Shown here: positions 8,785-18,144 of the stretch, one piece after another
How the letters are laid out: each line of letters begins with the position of its first letter
Numbering within the stretch: position 1 is the stretch's first letter
NCBI RefSeq assembly: GCF_019679455.1
Contig: NZ_JAIEZQ010000002.1
Location: 930,001-994,000 of the forward strand
Reading direction: 5' to 3'
Length of the DNA stretch: 64,000 nucleotides
From: Nocardioides jiangsuensis
Lineage (GTDB): Bacteria; Actinomycetota; Actinomycetes; Propionibacteriales; Nocardioidaceae
Notes under the pieces: generated by a model
Seen by the model: the letters and a program-made list of their open reading frames with translations, nothing else
Told to the model about the DNA's origin: nothing
Databases searched by the model: none
Translations under genes and position numbers: made by a program

Positions 8785-9537
8785 GTGAGCGAGCCGTCCT
8801 ACGACGACTTGCGTGCCGCGCTCGGCGGGCCTGTGCTGGACGCCGAGCTGCTGGACCGCGCCCTCACCCACCGTTCGTACGCCTACGAGAACGGTGGGCT
8901 CCCCACCAACGAGCGCCTGGAGTTCCTCGGGGACTCCGTGCTCGGGGTGGTCGTGACCGACACGCTGTACCGCACGCACCCGGACCTCTCCGAGGGCCGG
9001 CTGGCCAAGCTGCGGGCAGCGGTCGTGAACGCCCGCGCCCTCGCCGAGGTCGCCCGGACCATCGGTCTGGGTGAGCACATCAAGCTCGGCCGGGGCGAGG
9101 AGTCGACCGGAGGGCGCGACAAGTCCTCGATCCTCTCCGACACGGTCGAGGCCCTGATCGGTGCGGTCTACCTGAGCGGCGGCTTCGAGGCCGCCGACCA
9201 GATCGTCCACCTGCTGTTCGACCCGCTGATGGAGGCGGCCGCCGGGCTCGGCGCCGGCCTGGACTGGAAGACCAGCCTCCAGGAGCTCTCGGCCGAGCAC
9301 TCCCTGGGCGTCCCCGAGTACGTCATCGAGGACGACGGCCCCGACCACGAGAAGACCTTCACCGCGCAGGTCCAGGTGGGCGAGGAGCTCTACGGTCACG
9401 GCACCGGGCGCTCCAAGAAGGAGGCCGAGCAGCAGGCCGCCGAGACCGCCTACCGGGCGATCGTCGCGGTGCACGGCTCGGTCGCCGGGACGGCCGTCAC
9501 CCCCACGGCGACGGCGCCCCCGACGCCCGACGCCTGA
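8785..9537 (+). CDS. rnc: Ribonuclease III
   Basis: RNase III cuts double-stranded RNA, matures rRNA precursors and processes structured mRNAs. 250 residues: the endonuclease domain has the signature [12 protein letters not shown] and the metal-binding [17 protein letters not shown]-terminal dsRNA-binding domain follows ([29 protein letters not shown]), with a short Ala/Thr/Pro tail. The GTG at 8785 sits 11 bases after rpmF. The mutM start lies one base after the stop. The strong intergenic hairpins described elsewhere in this window are potential substrates, which is inference. Confidence 0.96.
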   Translation: MSEPSYDDLRAALGGPVLDAELLDRALTHRSYAYENGGLPTNERLEFLGDSVLGVVVTDTLYRTHPDLSEGRLAKLRAAVVNARALAEVARTIGLGEHIKLGRGEESTGGRDKSSILSDTVEALIGAVYLSGGFEAADQIVHLLFDPLMEAAAGLGAGLDWKTSLQELSAEHSLGVPEYVIEDDGPDHEKTFTAQVQVGEELYGHGTGRSKKEAEQQAAETAYRAIVAVHGSVAGTAVTPTATAPPTPDA

Positions 9538-9538
9538 C

Positions 9539-10390
9539 GTGCCCGAGCTGCCCGAGGTCGAGGTCGTCCGCCTCGGCCTCGAGACCCACGTGGTCGGCCG
9601 CACCATCACCGCGGTCGACGTACTGCATCCCCGTCCGGTACGGCGCCACGCGGCCGGCCCCGACGACTTCGCGGCCCGGCTGACCGGCCGGCGCGTCGAG
9701 GAGGCCCGGCGCCGCGGCAAGTACCTGTGGCTGCCGCTCGACAACGGCGACGCCCTCCTGGCCCACCTCGGCATGAGCGGCCAGCTGCTCGTGCAGCCGG
9801 CGACCGCCCTCCCCGAACGACACCTGCGGGTCCGGCTGTCGCTCGACGGCCCCTACGAGCTCCGGTTCGTGGACCAGCGGATGTTCGGCGGTCTGGCGAT
9901 CTCCACCGGCGGGGCGGAGCTGCCGCCCGAGATCGCGCACATCGCCCGCGACCCGATGGACCCGGAGTTCGACGACGACGCGTTCGTCGCCCGGCTGCGC
10001 AAGCGCACCTCCGGGGTGAAACGGCTGCTGCTCGACCAGACCCTGGTCTCCGGCGTGGGGAACATCTACGCCGACGAGGCGCTGTGGCTCGCCCGGCTGC
10101 ACGGGGACCGTCCCGGCGACCGGCTGCGCCGCTCCGACGCCACCGCGCTGCTCGCGGCGGTGCGCACGGTGATGGCGGCGGCCCTCGCGCAGGGCGGCAC
10201 ATCCTTCGACGCGCTCTACGTGAACGTGAACGGCGAGAGCGGCTACTTCGACCGCTCGCTCGAGGTCTACGGCCAGCAGGGGGAGCCGTGCTCCCGGTGC
10301 GGCACCCCGGTGGAGCGGGTGTCCTTCATGAATCGGTCGTCGTACTTCTGTCCCCGGTGTCAGCCACGGCCGCGGCGGCGCTCGGCCTGA
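9539..10390 (+). CDS. mutM: Formamidopyrimidine-DNA glycosylase
   Basis: MutM (Fpg) removes 8-oxoguanine and ring-opened purines and nicks the AP site. 283 residues. After removal of Met the N-terminus is PELPEVE, with catalytic Pro and Glu. Other signs: [10 protein letters not shown] (beta-hairpin lysine), [11 protein letters not shown] (H2TH region) and a C-terminal zinc finger of type CSRCG...CPRC. The GTG at 9539 follows the rnc stop directly. Its last 31 bases overlap the 3' end of the convergent 66-residue zinc-ribbon gene. Confidence 0.96.
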   Translation: MPELPEVEVVRLGLETHVVGRTITAVDVLHPRPVRRHAAGPDDFAARLTGRRVEEARRRGKYLWLPLDNGDALLAHLGMSGQLLVQPATALPERHLRVRLSLDGPYELRFVDQRMFGGLAISTGGAELPPEIAHIARDPMDPEFDDDAFVARLRKRTSGVKRLLLDQTLVSGVGNIYADEALWLARLHGDRPGDRLRRSDATALLAAVRTVMAAALAQGGTSFDALYVNVNGESGYFDRSLEVYGQQGEPCSRCGTPVERVSFMNRSSYFCPRCQPRPRRRSA

Positions 10391-10560
10391 ACCGCGGGCG
10401 GGATCACGCCGGTGTGGTCGATCGGGGTCCACGGCTCGGAGGCGGCCCACTCGCTGCCGCAGCCCGAGCAGGCGAAGAGCCGCTCTCCGTCGCGCAGCCG
10501 CCCGGTCGCGGCCCAGCTGCACAGCCGACGGCAGGCGGCGATCTCCAGCGGTGCGCTCAT
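10360..10560 (-). CDS. Small zinc-ribbon-like protein (66 aa), unknown function
   Basis: 66 residues starting [16 protein letters not shown], with [13 protein letters not shown] in the middle and a basic tail (ERRRGRG). The paired cysteines suggest a small metal-binding ribbon; I do not recognise a family. The ATG at 10560 is supported by a TAGCGT -10 box 7 bases upstream, so the mRNA is probably leaderless. Its 3' end overlaps mutM by 31 bases in convergent orientation. The good start signal and sensible composition argue that it is a real gene rather than a shadow. Confidence 0.7.
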   Translation of the reverse strand: MSAPLEIAACRRLCSWAATGRLRDGERLFACSGCGSEWAASEPWTPIDHTGVIPPAVQAERRRGRG

Positions 10561-10567
10561 GCCGTCC

Positions 10568-10573
10568 ACGCTA
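10568..10573 (-). promoter_or_regulatory. -10 box of the 66-aa zinc-ribbon gene (leaderless)
   Basis: On the minus strand TAGCGT stands 7 bases before the ATG at 10560. Confidence 0.5.
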
Positions 10574-10629
10574 CCCAGGGGCCACGCGGCGCGGCCGCAC
10601 GGGTTGCTTGCACTCGGCAAGCACCGGGA

Positions 10630-10658
10630 TTGACCGGCGACACGGACGGTGGGACTCT
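10630..10658 (+). promoter_or_regulatory. Promoter of the 67-aa coiled-coil gene
   Basis: TTGACC (10630-10635), a 17-base spacer, then GACTCT (10653-10658). This is a good sigma-A-type promoter giving a leader of about 75 bases. Confidence 0.55.
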
Positions 10659-10741
10659 GGACTGACAACCTCCCCACCCCTCCGGCACACCCCGCCGGTG
10701 CAGCGGTGCGGTCTGACCCTCTCTACCTCCGGAGGACATCT

Positions 10742-10945
10742 ATGGCCAAGGCGCTCCTCGGCTACATGAGCAGCAGCGACCCACGAGCCCTCGCGCAGCT
10801 CGCCGCGGAGAACCGTCGGCTTCGCCAGCACGTGGCCGACCTGGAGGACCACGTCCTGCGCCTCCAGGCGGAGAACGACACGCTCGCTGCCGCCGCGCAC
10901 GACGCTCCTCTGCTGACCCTCGACGAGAGCATGCAGCCCGTCTGA
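10742..10945 (+). CDS. Small leucine-zipper-like protein (67 aa), unknown function
   Basis: 67 residues beginning MAKALLGYMSSSDPRALAQL. The middle (LAAENRRLRQHVADLEDHVL, then RLQAENDTLAAAA) has leucines at seven-residue steps with charged flanks, a short two-stranded coiled coil. No signal peptide or catalytic motif. The ATG at 10742 follows a strong CCGGAGGACATCT ribosome site, and a promoter is visible upstream. Upstream in-frame codons are open but lie in the untranslated leader. It may be an adaptor or a partner of a larger coiled-coil protein; function unknown. Confidence 0.8.
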   Translation: MAKALLGYMSSSDPRALAQLAAENRRLRQHVADLEDHVLRLQAENDTLAAAAHDAPLLTLDESMQPV

Positions 10946-10986
10946 GCCGCCCCCGCCGGGACCGGCGGCGCCTTCGCGCCCCTGCG

Positions 10987-10992
10987 TAGTCT
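10987..10992 (+). promoter_or_regulatory. -10 box of the SDR gene (leaderless)
   Basis: TAGTCT stands 7 bases before the ATG at 11000. Confidence 0.45.
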
Positions 10993-10999
10993 CGGTGGC

Positions 11000-11962
11000 A
11001 TGCCTCTCACCGCCGGCCTCGACTGGCTCCTCGACCGAACCGTGGTTCCGGGCTACTCCCGGGTGGGCAGCGCGCTGCGCCGGCACTGGTGGCCCGACGA
11101 CCCGGCCCCCGGCGCGCTCGCGGGAACGACCGTCGCCGTCACCGGCGCCAACTCCGGCCTCGGCGCGGCCACCACGCTCGGTGCCGCCCGGCTCGGTGCC
11201 GAGGTGTGGATGCTCTGCCGCAGCGTCGAGCGTGGCGAGGCCGCCCGCGACGAGATCCTCGCCGAGCTCCCGGACGCCGCCGTGCGCGTGCACCGCTGCG
11301 ACGTCAGCGATCTCGCCGCCCTGCCGGACGTCGCGGCCGACCTGCGCCGCGAGGTGCCTCGGCTGCGCGCCCTGGTGCACAACGCCGGGGTGCTGCCGCC
11401 CGAGCGCACGGTGACCGACGACGGTCACGAGCTGACCCTGGCCACCCACGTCCTGGGGCCGCACGTGCTCACCGACGCCCTGCGCGGGCCGCTGGCCGCG
11501 GACGGGGCCGGGCGGGTGCTGTTCGTGGCCTCGGGCGGCATGTACGCCCAGCGGCTCTACGACGACGACCCGGAGTACACCCTCGGCGACTACTCCGGCA
11601 CCACCGCCTACGCCCGCACCAAGCGGATGCAGGTCCACCTCGCCGAGGAGTGGGCCCGGGTGCTCGAGCCCGAGGGGACCACGGTGCACAGCATGCATCC
11701 GGGCTGGGCGGCCACCCCCGGGGTCACCGACTCGCTGCCCGCCTTCGACAAGGTGATGGGGCCGCTGCTCCGCACGCCGGAGCAGGGGGCGGACACGGCC
11801 GTGTGGCTGCTCGCGGCGCGGGAGGCACGCGAGACGACCGGCCTGTTCTGGCACGACCGCCGGCCCCGCCCCACGTCGTACCTCTCCCGGACGCGGCCCT
11901 CCCCGGAGCACGTCCGCGCGCTGTGGAACTTCTGCGTGCGCACCACCGGCGTCCCGGCCTGA
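11000..11962 (+). CDS. SDR-family oxidoreductase (DHRS12-like)
   Basis: 320-residue short-chain dehydrogenase/reductase. The cofactor loop is TGANSGLG, followed by the R of LCRSVERGE (NADP-type), NAG in VHNAGVL, Ser in VASGGMY, and the catalytic pair YARTK. A short N-terminal extension (LTAGLDWLLDRTVVPGYSRVG) and the C-terminal FWHDRRPRPT resemble DHRS12-like proteins that act on lipid or retinoid-type substrates; the substrate here is unknown. It appears to be a single-gene, leaderless unit (TAGTCT -10 box 7 bases before ATG). Confidence 0.88.
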   Translation: MPLTAGLDWLLDRTVVPGYSRVGSALRRHWWPDDPAPGALAGTTVAVTGANSGLGAATTLGAARLGAEVWMLCRSVERGEAARDEILAELPDAAVRVHRCDVSDLAALPDVAADLRREVPRLRALVHNAGVLPPERTVTDDGHELTLATHVLGPHVLTDALRGPLAADGAGRVLFVASGGMYAQRLYDDDPEYTLGDYSGTTAYARTKRMQVHLAEEWARVLEPEGTTVHSMHPGWAATPGVTDSLPAFDKVMGPLLRTPEQGADTAVWLLAAREARETTGLFWHDRRPRPTSYLSRTRPSPEHVRALWNFCVRTTGVPA

Positions 11963-12067
11963 CCTGTCGCGTCGGTCGGTCCAGGGCCCGTGACCCGCGG
12001 CCGGGGTGCCTCGTTGTCCCGGTGACGCCGTTCACCCGGAGCGGCGCCTCCCGTGGAGGAGACCCGC

Positions 12068-13621
12068 ATGCTCCCGTCACCCGCCGGCACCGTCGGCAGC
12101 GTCCTCGCCCGGGCCGCGACCGCCCTCGCAGCCACGGCCGCGCTCGTCCTGGTCGCCCCCGGCGCCGCGTCCGCCCACGGCAACCACGACAAGGAGCGGG
12201 CCGCGGCGATGCGGTCCGAGTACTCCGCGGGCACCGACGTCCCACTGGTCGCGAGCCCCAACGTGAACCTGGTCGCCTCGCAGCCCGGGTCGACCGGCAT
12301 CTCCGGCTGCTTCATGAAGAGCGCCCCGGTGTTCGTGATGTCCAACCTGGACTCGATCCGGGTCTTCGACGTGAGCGACCCGCTGCACCCGGTCCTCACC
12401 GGCACCCTGCCGAACCTCGTCTTCGAGAACGAGGCGATCAACTGCGGCGAGCGGAAGACGGCCGACGGCACCGAGCGGTTCGCGCTGATCGGCGTGGACC
12501 TGTACGACGTGTCCGCGGACGTGCAGCACACCAGCGACGCGCTGCTCGGCGAGGAGATGGTCGTCGTCGACGTCACCGACCCGGCCGACCCGCACATCCG
12601 CTCGTCCGCACCGGCCACCACGAGCACGCACACGGTCGCGTGCATCCGCGAGACCGACTGCCGCTACGCCTACTCGGCCGGCAGTGGCAGCGCCGGCACG
12701 TTCTCGATCATGGACCTCACCGACCTCGACACGCCGGTCGAGGTCGACGCCGACCCCGCCCGGGAGGGCGTGCAGCCGTTCGCCTCGCCGGCGGCCGGGC
12801 ACAAGTGGAACTTCGACGAGGCCGGCTACGGCACCCACACCGGGTACGACGGGTCGGCGGTCTTCGACGTGACCGACCCGGTGGCGCCGCGCCTGGTCAC
12901 CACCACCGGCGCGGCCGGCCGCGGTGAGGACCCCGAGGCCGAGGGGTACAACGACTTCATCCACCACAACTCGTTCCGGCCGAACGCGGGCGCCTTCCGG
13001 CCCGACGCGGATCCGTCCTTCGCCAACGGCAACGTGCTGCTGGTGACCGAGGAGGACTACGAGCAGACCGACTGCACCAAGGCGGGCTCGTTCCAGACCT
13101 GGTGGGTCAGGCGGCTCGACGGGACCCCCGACGCGATCGTGCCGCTGGACAAGGTGGAGATCTCCGACCTGGGCACGTTCCCGCTGCCGCAGGGCGCGTT
13201 CTGCTCCGCGCACTGGTTCGACTACCACCCCTCCGGCGTGGTCGCGGTCGGCTTCTACGGCGGCGGCACCCAGCTGGTCGACGTACGCGACCCGGAGAAC
13301 CTCACCTCCTACGGCTACGCCACCTGGGGCGCCTCGGAGGTCTGGGACAGCTACTGGGTGCCGGTCTACAACAAGGCCGGCGTCGCGACCGGCAAGAAGA
13401 CCAACCTCGTCTACTCGGTCGACCTGGTCCGCGGGCTCGACGTCTACGCGGTCGACCTGCCCGGTGGTACGACGCGCACCGGCTCGCTCTCGCTGGGCTC
13501 GACCAGCCCGTTCGGGGTGTTCTCGTGGCCCGAGGACGCGCTGCCCATGTCGCTGGTCGGGACCGGGCTCGCCGGCGCGGTGCTCCTGCGGCGCCGCGCG
13601 GCCAAGGGCGGGCGCTCCTGA
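12068..13621 (+). CDS. Secreted LVIVD-repeat protein
   Basis: About 517 residues. The N-terminus is a signal peptide (hydrophobic AATAALVLVAPGAASA, then HGNHD), so the protein is exported. The body contains LVIVD-type repeats (SIRVFDVSDPLHPVLTG, MVVVDVTDPADPHI, SAVFDVTDPVAPRLV, GTQLVDVRDPENLTSYG), which fold as a beta-propeller. Four or more cysteines are spaced as in extracellular proteins. The end has a short hydrophobic run followed by RRRAAKGGR, a possible membrane anchor; no LPxTG sortase site is seen. The ATG at 12068 follows GGAGGAGACCCGC. Enzymatic or binding role unknown. Confidence 0.8.
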   Translation: MLPSPAGTVGSVLARAATALAATAALVLVAPGAASAHGNHDKERAAAMRSEYSAGTDVPLVASPNVNLVASQPGSTGISGCFMKSAPVFVMSNLDSIRVFDVSDPLHPVLTGTLPNLVFENEAINCGERKTADGTERFALIGVDLYDVSADVQHTSDALLGEEMVVVDVTDPADPHIRSSAPATTSTHTVACIRETDCRYAYSAGSGSAGTFSIMDLTDLDTPVEVDADPAREGVQPFASPAAGHKWNFDEAGYGTHTGYDGSAVFDVTDPVAPRLVTTTGAAGRGEDPEAEGYNDFIHHNSFRPNAGAFRPDADPSFANGNVLLVTEEDYEQTDCTKAGSFQTWWVRRLDGTPDAIVPLDKVEISDLGTFPLPQGAFCSAHWFDYHPSGVVAVGFYGGGTQLVDVRDPENLTSYGYATWGASEVWDSYWVPVYNKAGVATGKKTNLVYSVDLVRGLDVYAVDLPGGTTRTGSLSLGSTSPFGVFSWPEDALPMSLVGTGLAGAVLLRRRAAKGGRS

Positions 13622-13659
13622 CCCGACCCGACCCGTCGGCGGTTCTGGTCCGGGCGCGC

Positions 13660-13778
13660 GCGTGGGCGCCACCCCCGGGCGGCTCAACGTGTTCGGCAGC
13701 AACCACGTGGCCCGCGGCCTCTACGAGCGCCCCGGCTTCGAGACCACCTCGGTCCAGATGCGGAAGAACCTGGCCTGA
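13660..13778 (+). pseudogene. Remnant of a GNAT acetyltransferase (C-terminal end)
   Basis: A frame ending at a TGA at 13776-13778 encodes RLNVFGSNHVARGLYERPGF followed by ETTSVQMRK, the recognisable last helix and strand of a GNAT N-acetyltransferase (NVFG.N..A..LYE..GF). Only about 35 residues remain; upstream there is no acetyl-CoA loop and no start. The flanking RARAW/ATP residues appear in a neighbouring frame, suggesting a frameshift. It fills most of the 302-base gap between the LVIVD protein and smc. Confidence 0.7.
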
Positions 13779-13832
13779 CCGCACGGCGGCGAGGTCGCGC
13801 CCCGCCTGCGCCGTACCGGGGGTCGCGGAGGG

Positions 13833-13838
13833 TAAGGT
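13833..13838 (+). promoter_or_regulatory. -10 box upstream of smc
   Basis: TAAGGT lies about 85 bases before the TTG start of smc. Confidence 0.35.
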
Positions 13839-13924
13839 GCTGCCTGCTGACTTCCCCACGGCATGATCTTTCTTCGTCTGCGACAGCCCGGCCGCCAGCG
13901 CCGTCACGGGAGGAGCCCCACACC

Positions 13925-16900
13925 TTGTACCTCAAGAGCCTCACGCTCCGCGGGTTCAAGTCGTTCGCCTCGGCGACGACCCTGCAGCTCGAGCCGGGCA
14001 TCACCTGCATCGTCGGCCCCAACGGCTCCGGCAAGTCCAACGTCGTCGACGCGCTCGCCTGGGTGATGGGGGAGCAGGGCGCCAAGTCGCTGCGCGGCGG
14101 CAAGATGGAGGACGTCATCTTCGCCGGCACCTCCGGCCGCCCCCCGCTGGGCCGGGCCGAGGTCGCGCTGACCATCGACAACGCCGACGGCGCGCTGCCG
14201 ATCGAGTACGCCGAGGTCACCATCAGCCGGACCATGTTCCGCAACGGCGGCTCGGAGTACGCCATCAACGGGCAGTCCTGCCGGCTGCTCGACGTCCAGG
14301 AGCTGCTCTCCGACTCCGGCATCGGCCGCGAGATGCACGTGATCGTCGGGCAGGGCCAGCTCGACTCGATCCTGCACGCCACCCCCGAGGACCGCCGCGG
14401 CTTCATCGAGGAGGCCGCCGGCGTCCTCAAGCACCGCAAGCGCAAGGAGAAGGCGCTGCGGAAGCTGGACTCCACCGAGGGCAACCTGATCCGGCTCAAC
14501 GACCTGCTGACCGAGATCCGTCGCCAGCTCAAGCCGCTGGGCCGTCAGGCCGAGGTGGCCCGTCGCGCCGCGGTCGTGCAGGCCGACGTCCGCGACGCCC
14601 GGGCCCGGTTGCTGGCCGACGACCTGGTCACCGCGCGTACGGCGCTGGAGCAGGAGCTCGCCGACGAGTCGGTGCTGCTCGAGCGGCGCGCCGAGGTGGA
14701 GGCCGCCGTCGAACGGGCCCGCCGGGCCGAAGCCGCGCTCGAGGCCGCGCTGCGCGAGGACCTGCCCGCGCTGGCGCAGGCCCAGGAGACCTGGTTCGCG
14801 CTGTCCGGCCTGCGAGAGCGGCTCAAGGGCACCGCGAGCCTGGCCGCCGAGCGGGTCCGCAACGCGCAGGAGGGTGCCTCCGAGCCGTCGTCCGGGTCCG
14901 GCCGCGACCCCGATCAGCTCGTCGCGGAGGCGGAGCGCGTCCGCGCCCAGGAGACCGAGATCGGCAACGAGGTCACCCGCAACCGCACCGCCCTCGACGA
15001 CGCCCTCGCCGCCCGCCAGGAGGCCGAGACCGCGCACACCGAGGAGGATCGCCGCGTCGCCGGGCTGATCCGCGCCGCCGCCGACCGCCGGGAGGGCCTG
15101 GCCCGCCTGCACGGGCAGGTCAACGCGCTGAAGAGCCGCGCCACCGCCGCCGAGGACGAGCTCGGCCGGCTGACCGCCGCGCGCGAGGAGGCGGTGGCCC
15201 GTGCCGACCGCGCCCAGCGCGACTTCACCGCGCTCGAGACGCGCATCGCCGGCCTCGACGCCGGCGAGGAGGGCCTCGACGCGGAGCACGAGGGCGCCGC
15301 CTCCGAGCTCGACGACATCGAGGAGCGGCTGGCCAAGACCCGCGAGGAGGCCCAGACCGCCGACCGCGAGCGCGGCGCGCTGGCCGCCCGCAAGGAGGCC
15401 CTCGAGCTCGGCCTCAACCGCAAGGACGGTGCCGGGGCGCTGCTCGCCGCGAGCGAGCCGGTCTCCGGCCTGCTCGGCTCGGTCGCCGCGCTGCTCTCGG
15501 TCCGCGCCGGCTACGAGACCGCGATCGCCGGAGCCCTCGGCAGCGCCGCCGACGCGGTGGCCGTCGAGGACGTCGACGCCGCGCTCGGCGCGATCTCCAC
15601 GCTCAAGTCCGACGACCTCGGCCGGGCCGGCATCCTGCTCGGCGGCGCCCCGGTGGACGACGCCGCGTGGCCGGGCCTGAGCGACGGCGCGGTCTACGCC
15701 ACCGACGTCGTCGAGGGGCCCGAGGCGCTCCGCTCCGCGCTGGGCCGGCTGCTGTTCAAGGTCGCGGTGGTCGACGACCTCGACGCCGCCCGCGCCCTGG
15801 TCACCGACCTGCCCGACGTCACCGCGGTGACCCGCGACGGCGACGTCCTCGGCGCCCACTTCGCCGCGGGCGGCTCCACCGCGCAGCCCAGCCTGATCGA
15901 GGTGCAGGCGGCGGTCGACGAGGCGACCGCCGCGCTCGCCGAGGCCACCCGCTCCTGCGAGCGGCTCACCTTCGACCTGTCCCGCCTGGAGGAGGAGCGC
16001 GCCCAGGCCCGGCAGCGGGTCGACGTGGCGCTCGCCAAGCTGCACGAGTCCGACGCCACGCTCGCCGCGGTCGCCGAGGAGCTCGGCCAGTACGGCTCGC
16101 AGGCCCGCTCGGCCAAGGGCGAGGCGGAGCGGCTCGCGAAGGCCATCGAGGCCGCCGAGGCTGCCCGTGACAAGGACCTCGCCGGCCTCGCCGACCTCGA
16201 GCAGCGGCTGCTCGCCGCGGAGGAGGCACCGGAGGACGATCCCGACACCACCGAGCGGGAGCGGCTCGCCGAGGAGGCACGCGCCGCGCGCCAGAAGGAG
16301 ATGGACGCCCGCCTCGCGCTGCGCACCGCGGAGGAGCGGGCGCGTGCGCTGTCCGGCCGGGCCGACTCGCTGATGCGGGCCGCGCAGGCCGAGCGCGACG
16401 CCCGGGCGAAGGCCGCCGCCCGGCGGGAGCGGCTCGCCCGTGAGGGCCGGGTCGCCGAGGCCGTCGGCAGGGGCGTGACCGCCGTACTCCAGCGGCTGGA
16501 GGTCTCCGTGGCCGCCGCCGCGGAGGAGCGTACGGCGGTGGAGCAGGCGCGCCGCGGTCGCGAGGAGGAGCTCATGGCCGTGCGCACCACGCTGCGCGAC
16601 CTGGCCAAGGAGCACGACGAGCTGGTCAACACCGTGCACCGCGACGAGATGGCCCGCGCTCAGCAGCGGATGCGCATCGAGCAGCTCGAGGAGCGCGCGC
16701 TCGAGGAGCTCGGGCTCGCCCCGGAGGCGCTCGCCGCCGAGTACGGCCCGCAGAACCTCGTCCCGCCGTCACCGGCGGCGCCGGGGGAGGAGCGCAGGCC
16801 CGACGACCCGGAGCCCGAGCCGGTGCCGTTCGTCCGCGAGGAGCAGCAGAAGCGGCTGCGCGCCGCCGAGCGGGCCCTGTCCATGCTCGGCAAGGTGAAC

Positions 16901-17494
16901 CCGCTCGCGCTGGAGGAGTTCTCCGCGCTCGAGGAGCGGCACAAGTTCCTGACCGAGCAGCTCGAGGACCTCCGCAAGACCCGGAAGGACCTGCTCGACA
17001 TCGTCCGCGAGGTCGACGAGCGGGTGGAGCAGGTGTTCACCGAGGCGTGGAACGACGTGCAGACCGCCTTCGACCACGTCTTCAAGCGGCTCTTCCCCGG
17101 CGGCGAGGGCCGGCTGATCCTGACCAACCCCGCCGACATGCTCACCACCGGCGTCGAGGTGGAGGCGCGGCCGCCGGGCAAGAAGGTCAAGCGGCTCTCG
17201 CTGCTCTCCGGCGGCGAGCGCTCGCTGGTCGCGGTGGCGTTCCTGGTCTCGCTGTTCAAGGCACGGCCGTCGCCGTTCTACATCCTCGACGAGGTGGAGG
17301 CGGCGCTCGACGACACCAACCTCGGCCGGCTCCTCGAGATCTACGAGGAGCTGCGCGAGAACAGCCAGCTGCTCGTGATCACCCACCAGAAGCGGACGAT
17401 GGAGGTCGGCGACGCGCTGTACGGCGTGACCATGCGCGGCGACGGCGTCTCCGCGGTGATCAGCCAGCGCCTCCGCGAGACAGCGGCGTCCTAG
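13925..17494 (+). CDS. smc: Chromosome segregation protein SMC
   Basis: SMC is the ATPase of condensin, which with ScpA/ScpB compacts and segregates origins. 1189 residues, full length. Head halves: Walker A GPNGSGKSN near residue 35, the signature LLSGGERSL, and Walker B FYILDEVEAALDD near the C-terminus. Two long Glu/Arg/Ala-rich coiled coils flank a hinge at roughly residues 500-660 (GLLGSVAALLSVRAGYETAI). The start is TTG at 13925 after GGGAGGAG, which gives the usual YLKSLTLRGFKSFA. Four bases separate it from the thioesterase gene. scpA/scpB are not in the window. Confidence 0.97.
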   Translation: MYLKSLTLRGFKSFASATTLQLEPGITCIVGPNGSGKSNVVDALAWVMGEQGAKSLRGGKMEDVIFAGTSGRPPLGRAEVALTIDNADGALPIEYAEVTISRTMFRNGGSEYAINGQSCRLLDVQELLSDSGIGREMHVIVGQGQLDSILHATPEDRRGFIEEAAGVLKHRKRKEKALRKLDSTEGNLIRLNDLLTEIRRQLKPLGRQAEVARRAAVVQADVRDARARLLADDLVTARTALEQELADESVLLERRAEVEAAVERARRAEAALEAALREDLPALAQAQETWFALSGLRERLKGTASLAAERVRNAQEGASEPSSGSGRDPDQLVAEAERVRAQETEIGNEVTRNRTALDDALAARQEAETAHTEEDRRVAGLIRAAADRREGLARLHGQVNALKSRATAAEDELGRLTAAREEAVARADRAQRDFTALETRIAGLDAGEEGLDAEHEGAASELDDIEERLAKTREEAQTADRERGALAARKEALELGLNRKDGAGALLAASEPVSGLLGSVAALLSVRAGYETAIAGALGSAADAVAVEDVDAALGAISTLKSDDLGRAGILLGGAPVDDAAWPGLSDGAVYATDVVEGPEALRSALGRLLFKVAVVDDLDAARALVTDLPDVTAVTRDGDVLGAHFAAGGSTAQPSLIEVQAAVDEATAALAEATRSCERLTFDLSRLEEERAQARQRVDVALAKLHESDATLAAVAEELGQYGSQARSAKGEAERLAKAIEAAEAARDKDLAGLADLEQRLLAAEEAPEDDPDTTERERLAEEARAARQKEMDARLALRTAEERARALSGRADSLMRAAQAERDARAKAAARRERLAREGRVAEAVGRGVTAVLQRLEVSVAAAAEERTAVEQARRGREEELMAVRTTLRDLAKEHDELVNTVHRDEMARAQQRMRIEQLEERALEELGLAPEALAAEYGPQNLVPPSPAAPGEERRPDDPEPEPVPFVREEQQKRLRAAERALSMLGKVNPLALEEFSALEERHKFLTEQLEDLRKTRKDLLDIVREVDERVEQVFTEAWNDVQTAFDHVFKRLFPGGEGRLILTNPADMLTTGVEVEARPPGKKVKRLSLLSGGERSLVAVAFLVSLFKARPSPFYILDEVEAALDDTNLGRLLEIYEELRENSQLLVITHQKRTMEVGDALYGVTMRGDGVSAVISQRLRETAAS

Positions 17495-17497
17495 GCC

Positions 17498-17956
17498 ATG
17501 GCAGAGCGACCGGGCCCGCCGGGACGGGCCGACTTCGTCGCGTGGCGCCGGGCCACCACGCGGTGGGCCGACGACGACGCGTACGGGCACATGAACAACG
17601 CCCGCTACTACGAGCTGTTCGACACCGCGGTCAACGCGCACCTGTTCGAGGCCACCGGGGTGAACGTCCGGACCCTGCCGGCCATCGGCGTGGTCGCGGA
17701 GACCTCGTGCCGCTACTTCCGCGAGATCGGCTTCCCCGAGCCGATCGACATGGGCCTGGTCGCGGAGCGGGTGGGCACCTCCTCGGTGATCTACCGGATC
17801 GGCCTGTTCCAGGGGGAGTCGGACCTGGCGGCCGCCGAGGGTCGGTTCGTGCACGTGTACGTCGACAACGCAGGCGGCCCGGGGGACCGGCCGGTGCGCC
17901 CGATCCCGGACGTCATCCGGACGGTGGCCGAGGCGCTGGTGCTCCCCGGGCGGTAG
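17498..17956 (+). CDS. Hot-dog-fold acyl-CoA thioesterase
   Basis: 152 residues of the 4-hydroxybenzoyl-CoA thioesterase (4HBT) family. The active-site segment is WADDDAYGHMNNARYYELFD, with the catalytic Asp followed by GHMNN; the long helix and SCRYFREIGFPE follow as in the family. These enzymes hydrolyse acyl-CoA thioesters in the cytosol; the acyl group is not predictable. It follows smc by 4 bases, so it is likely co-transcribed, although no functional link is known. Confidence 0.88.
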   Translation: MAERPGPPGRADFVAWRRATTRWADDDAYGHMNNARYYELFDTAVNAHLFEATGVNVRTLPAIGVVAETSCRYFREIGFPEPIDMGLVAERVGTSSVIYRIGLFQGESDLAAAEGRFVHVYVDNAGGPGDRPVRPIPDVIRTVAEALVLPGR

Positions 17957-18144
17957 GGAGTCCGCGCCGTTTCGGGACCTTCCGCCCAGGTTTGGACCGG
18001 ACCGGATCGGCTACAGGGCAGGGGTCCACCCGTCCACGGTGTCCCTGACAGGTCGAGAGCATCCCGGAACCGTGACACGATGGGCGGACTAGCCGGGGCC
18101 CGCCGGACCCCGGTCCAGTCGAATCCTCGGGAAGTGGTTCTGCA

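Noticed and set aside
13540-13621. Sortase (LPxTG) anchor on the LVIVD protein
   Set aside because: LPMSLVG precedes the hydrophobic run, but there is no LPxTG and the hydrophobic part is short; left as a possible anchor only.
13904-16639. A 911-codon minus-strand frame opposite smc
   Set aside because: Low-complexity translation with no family motifs; smc on the plus strand is certain.
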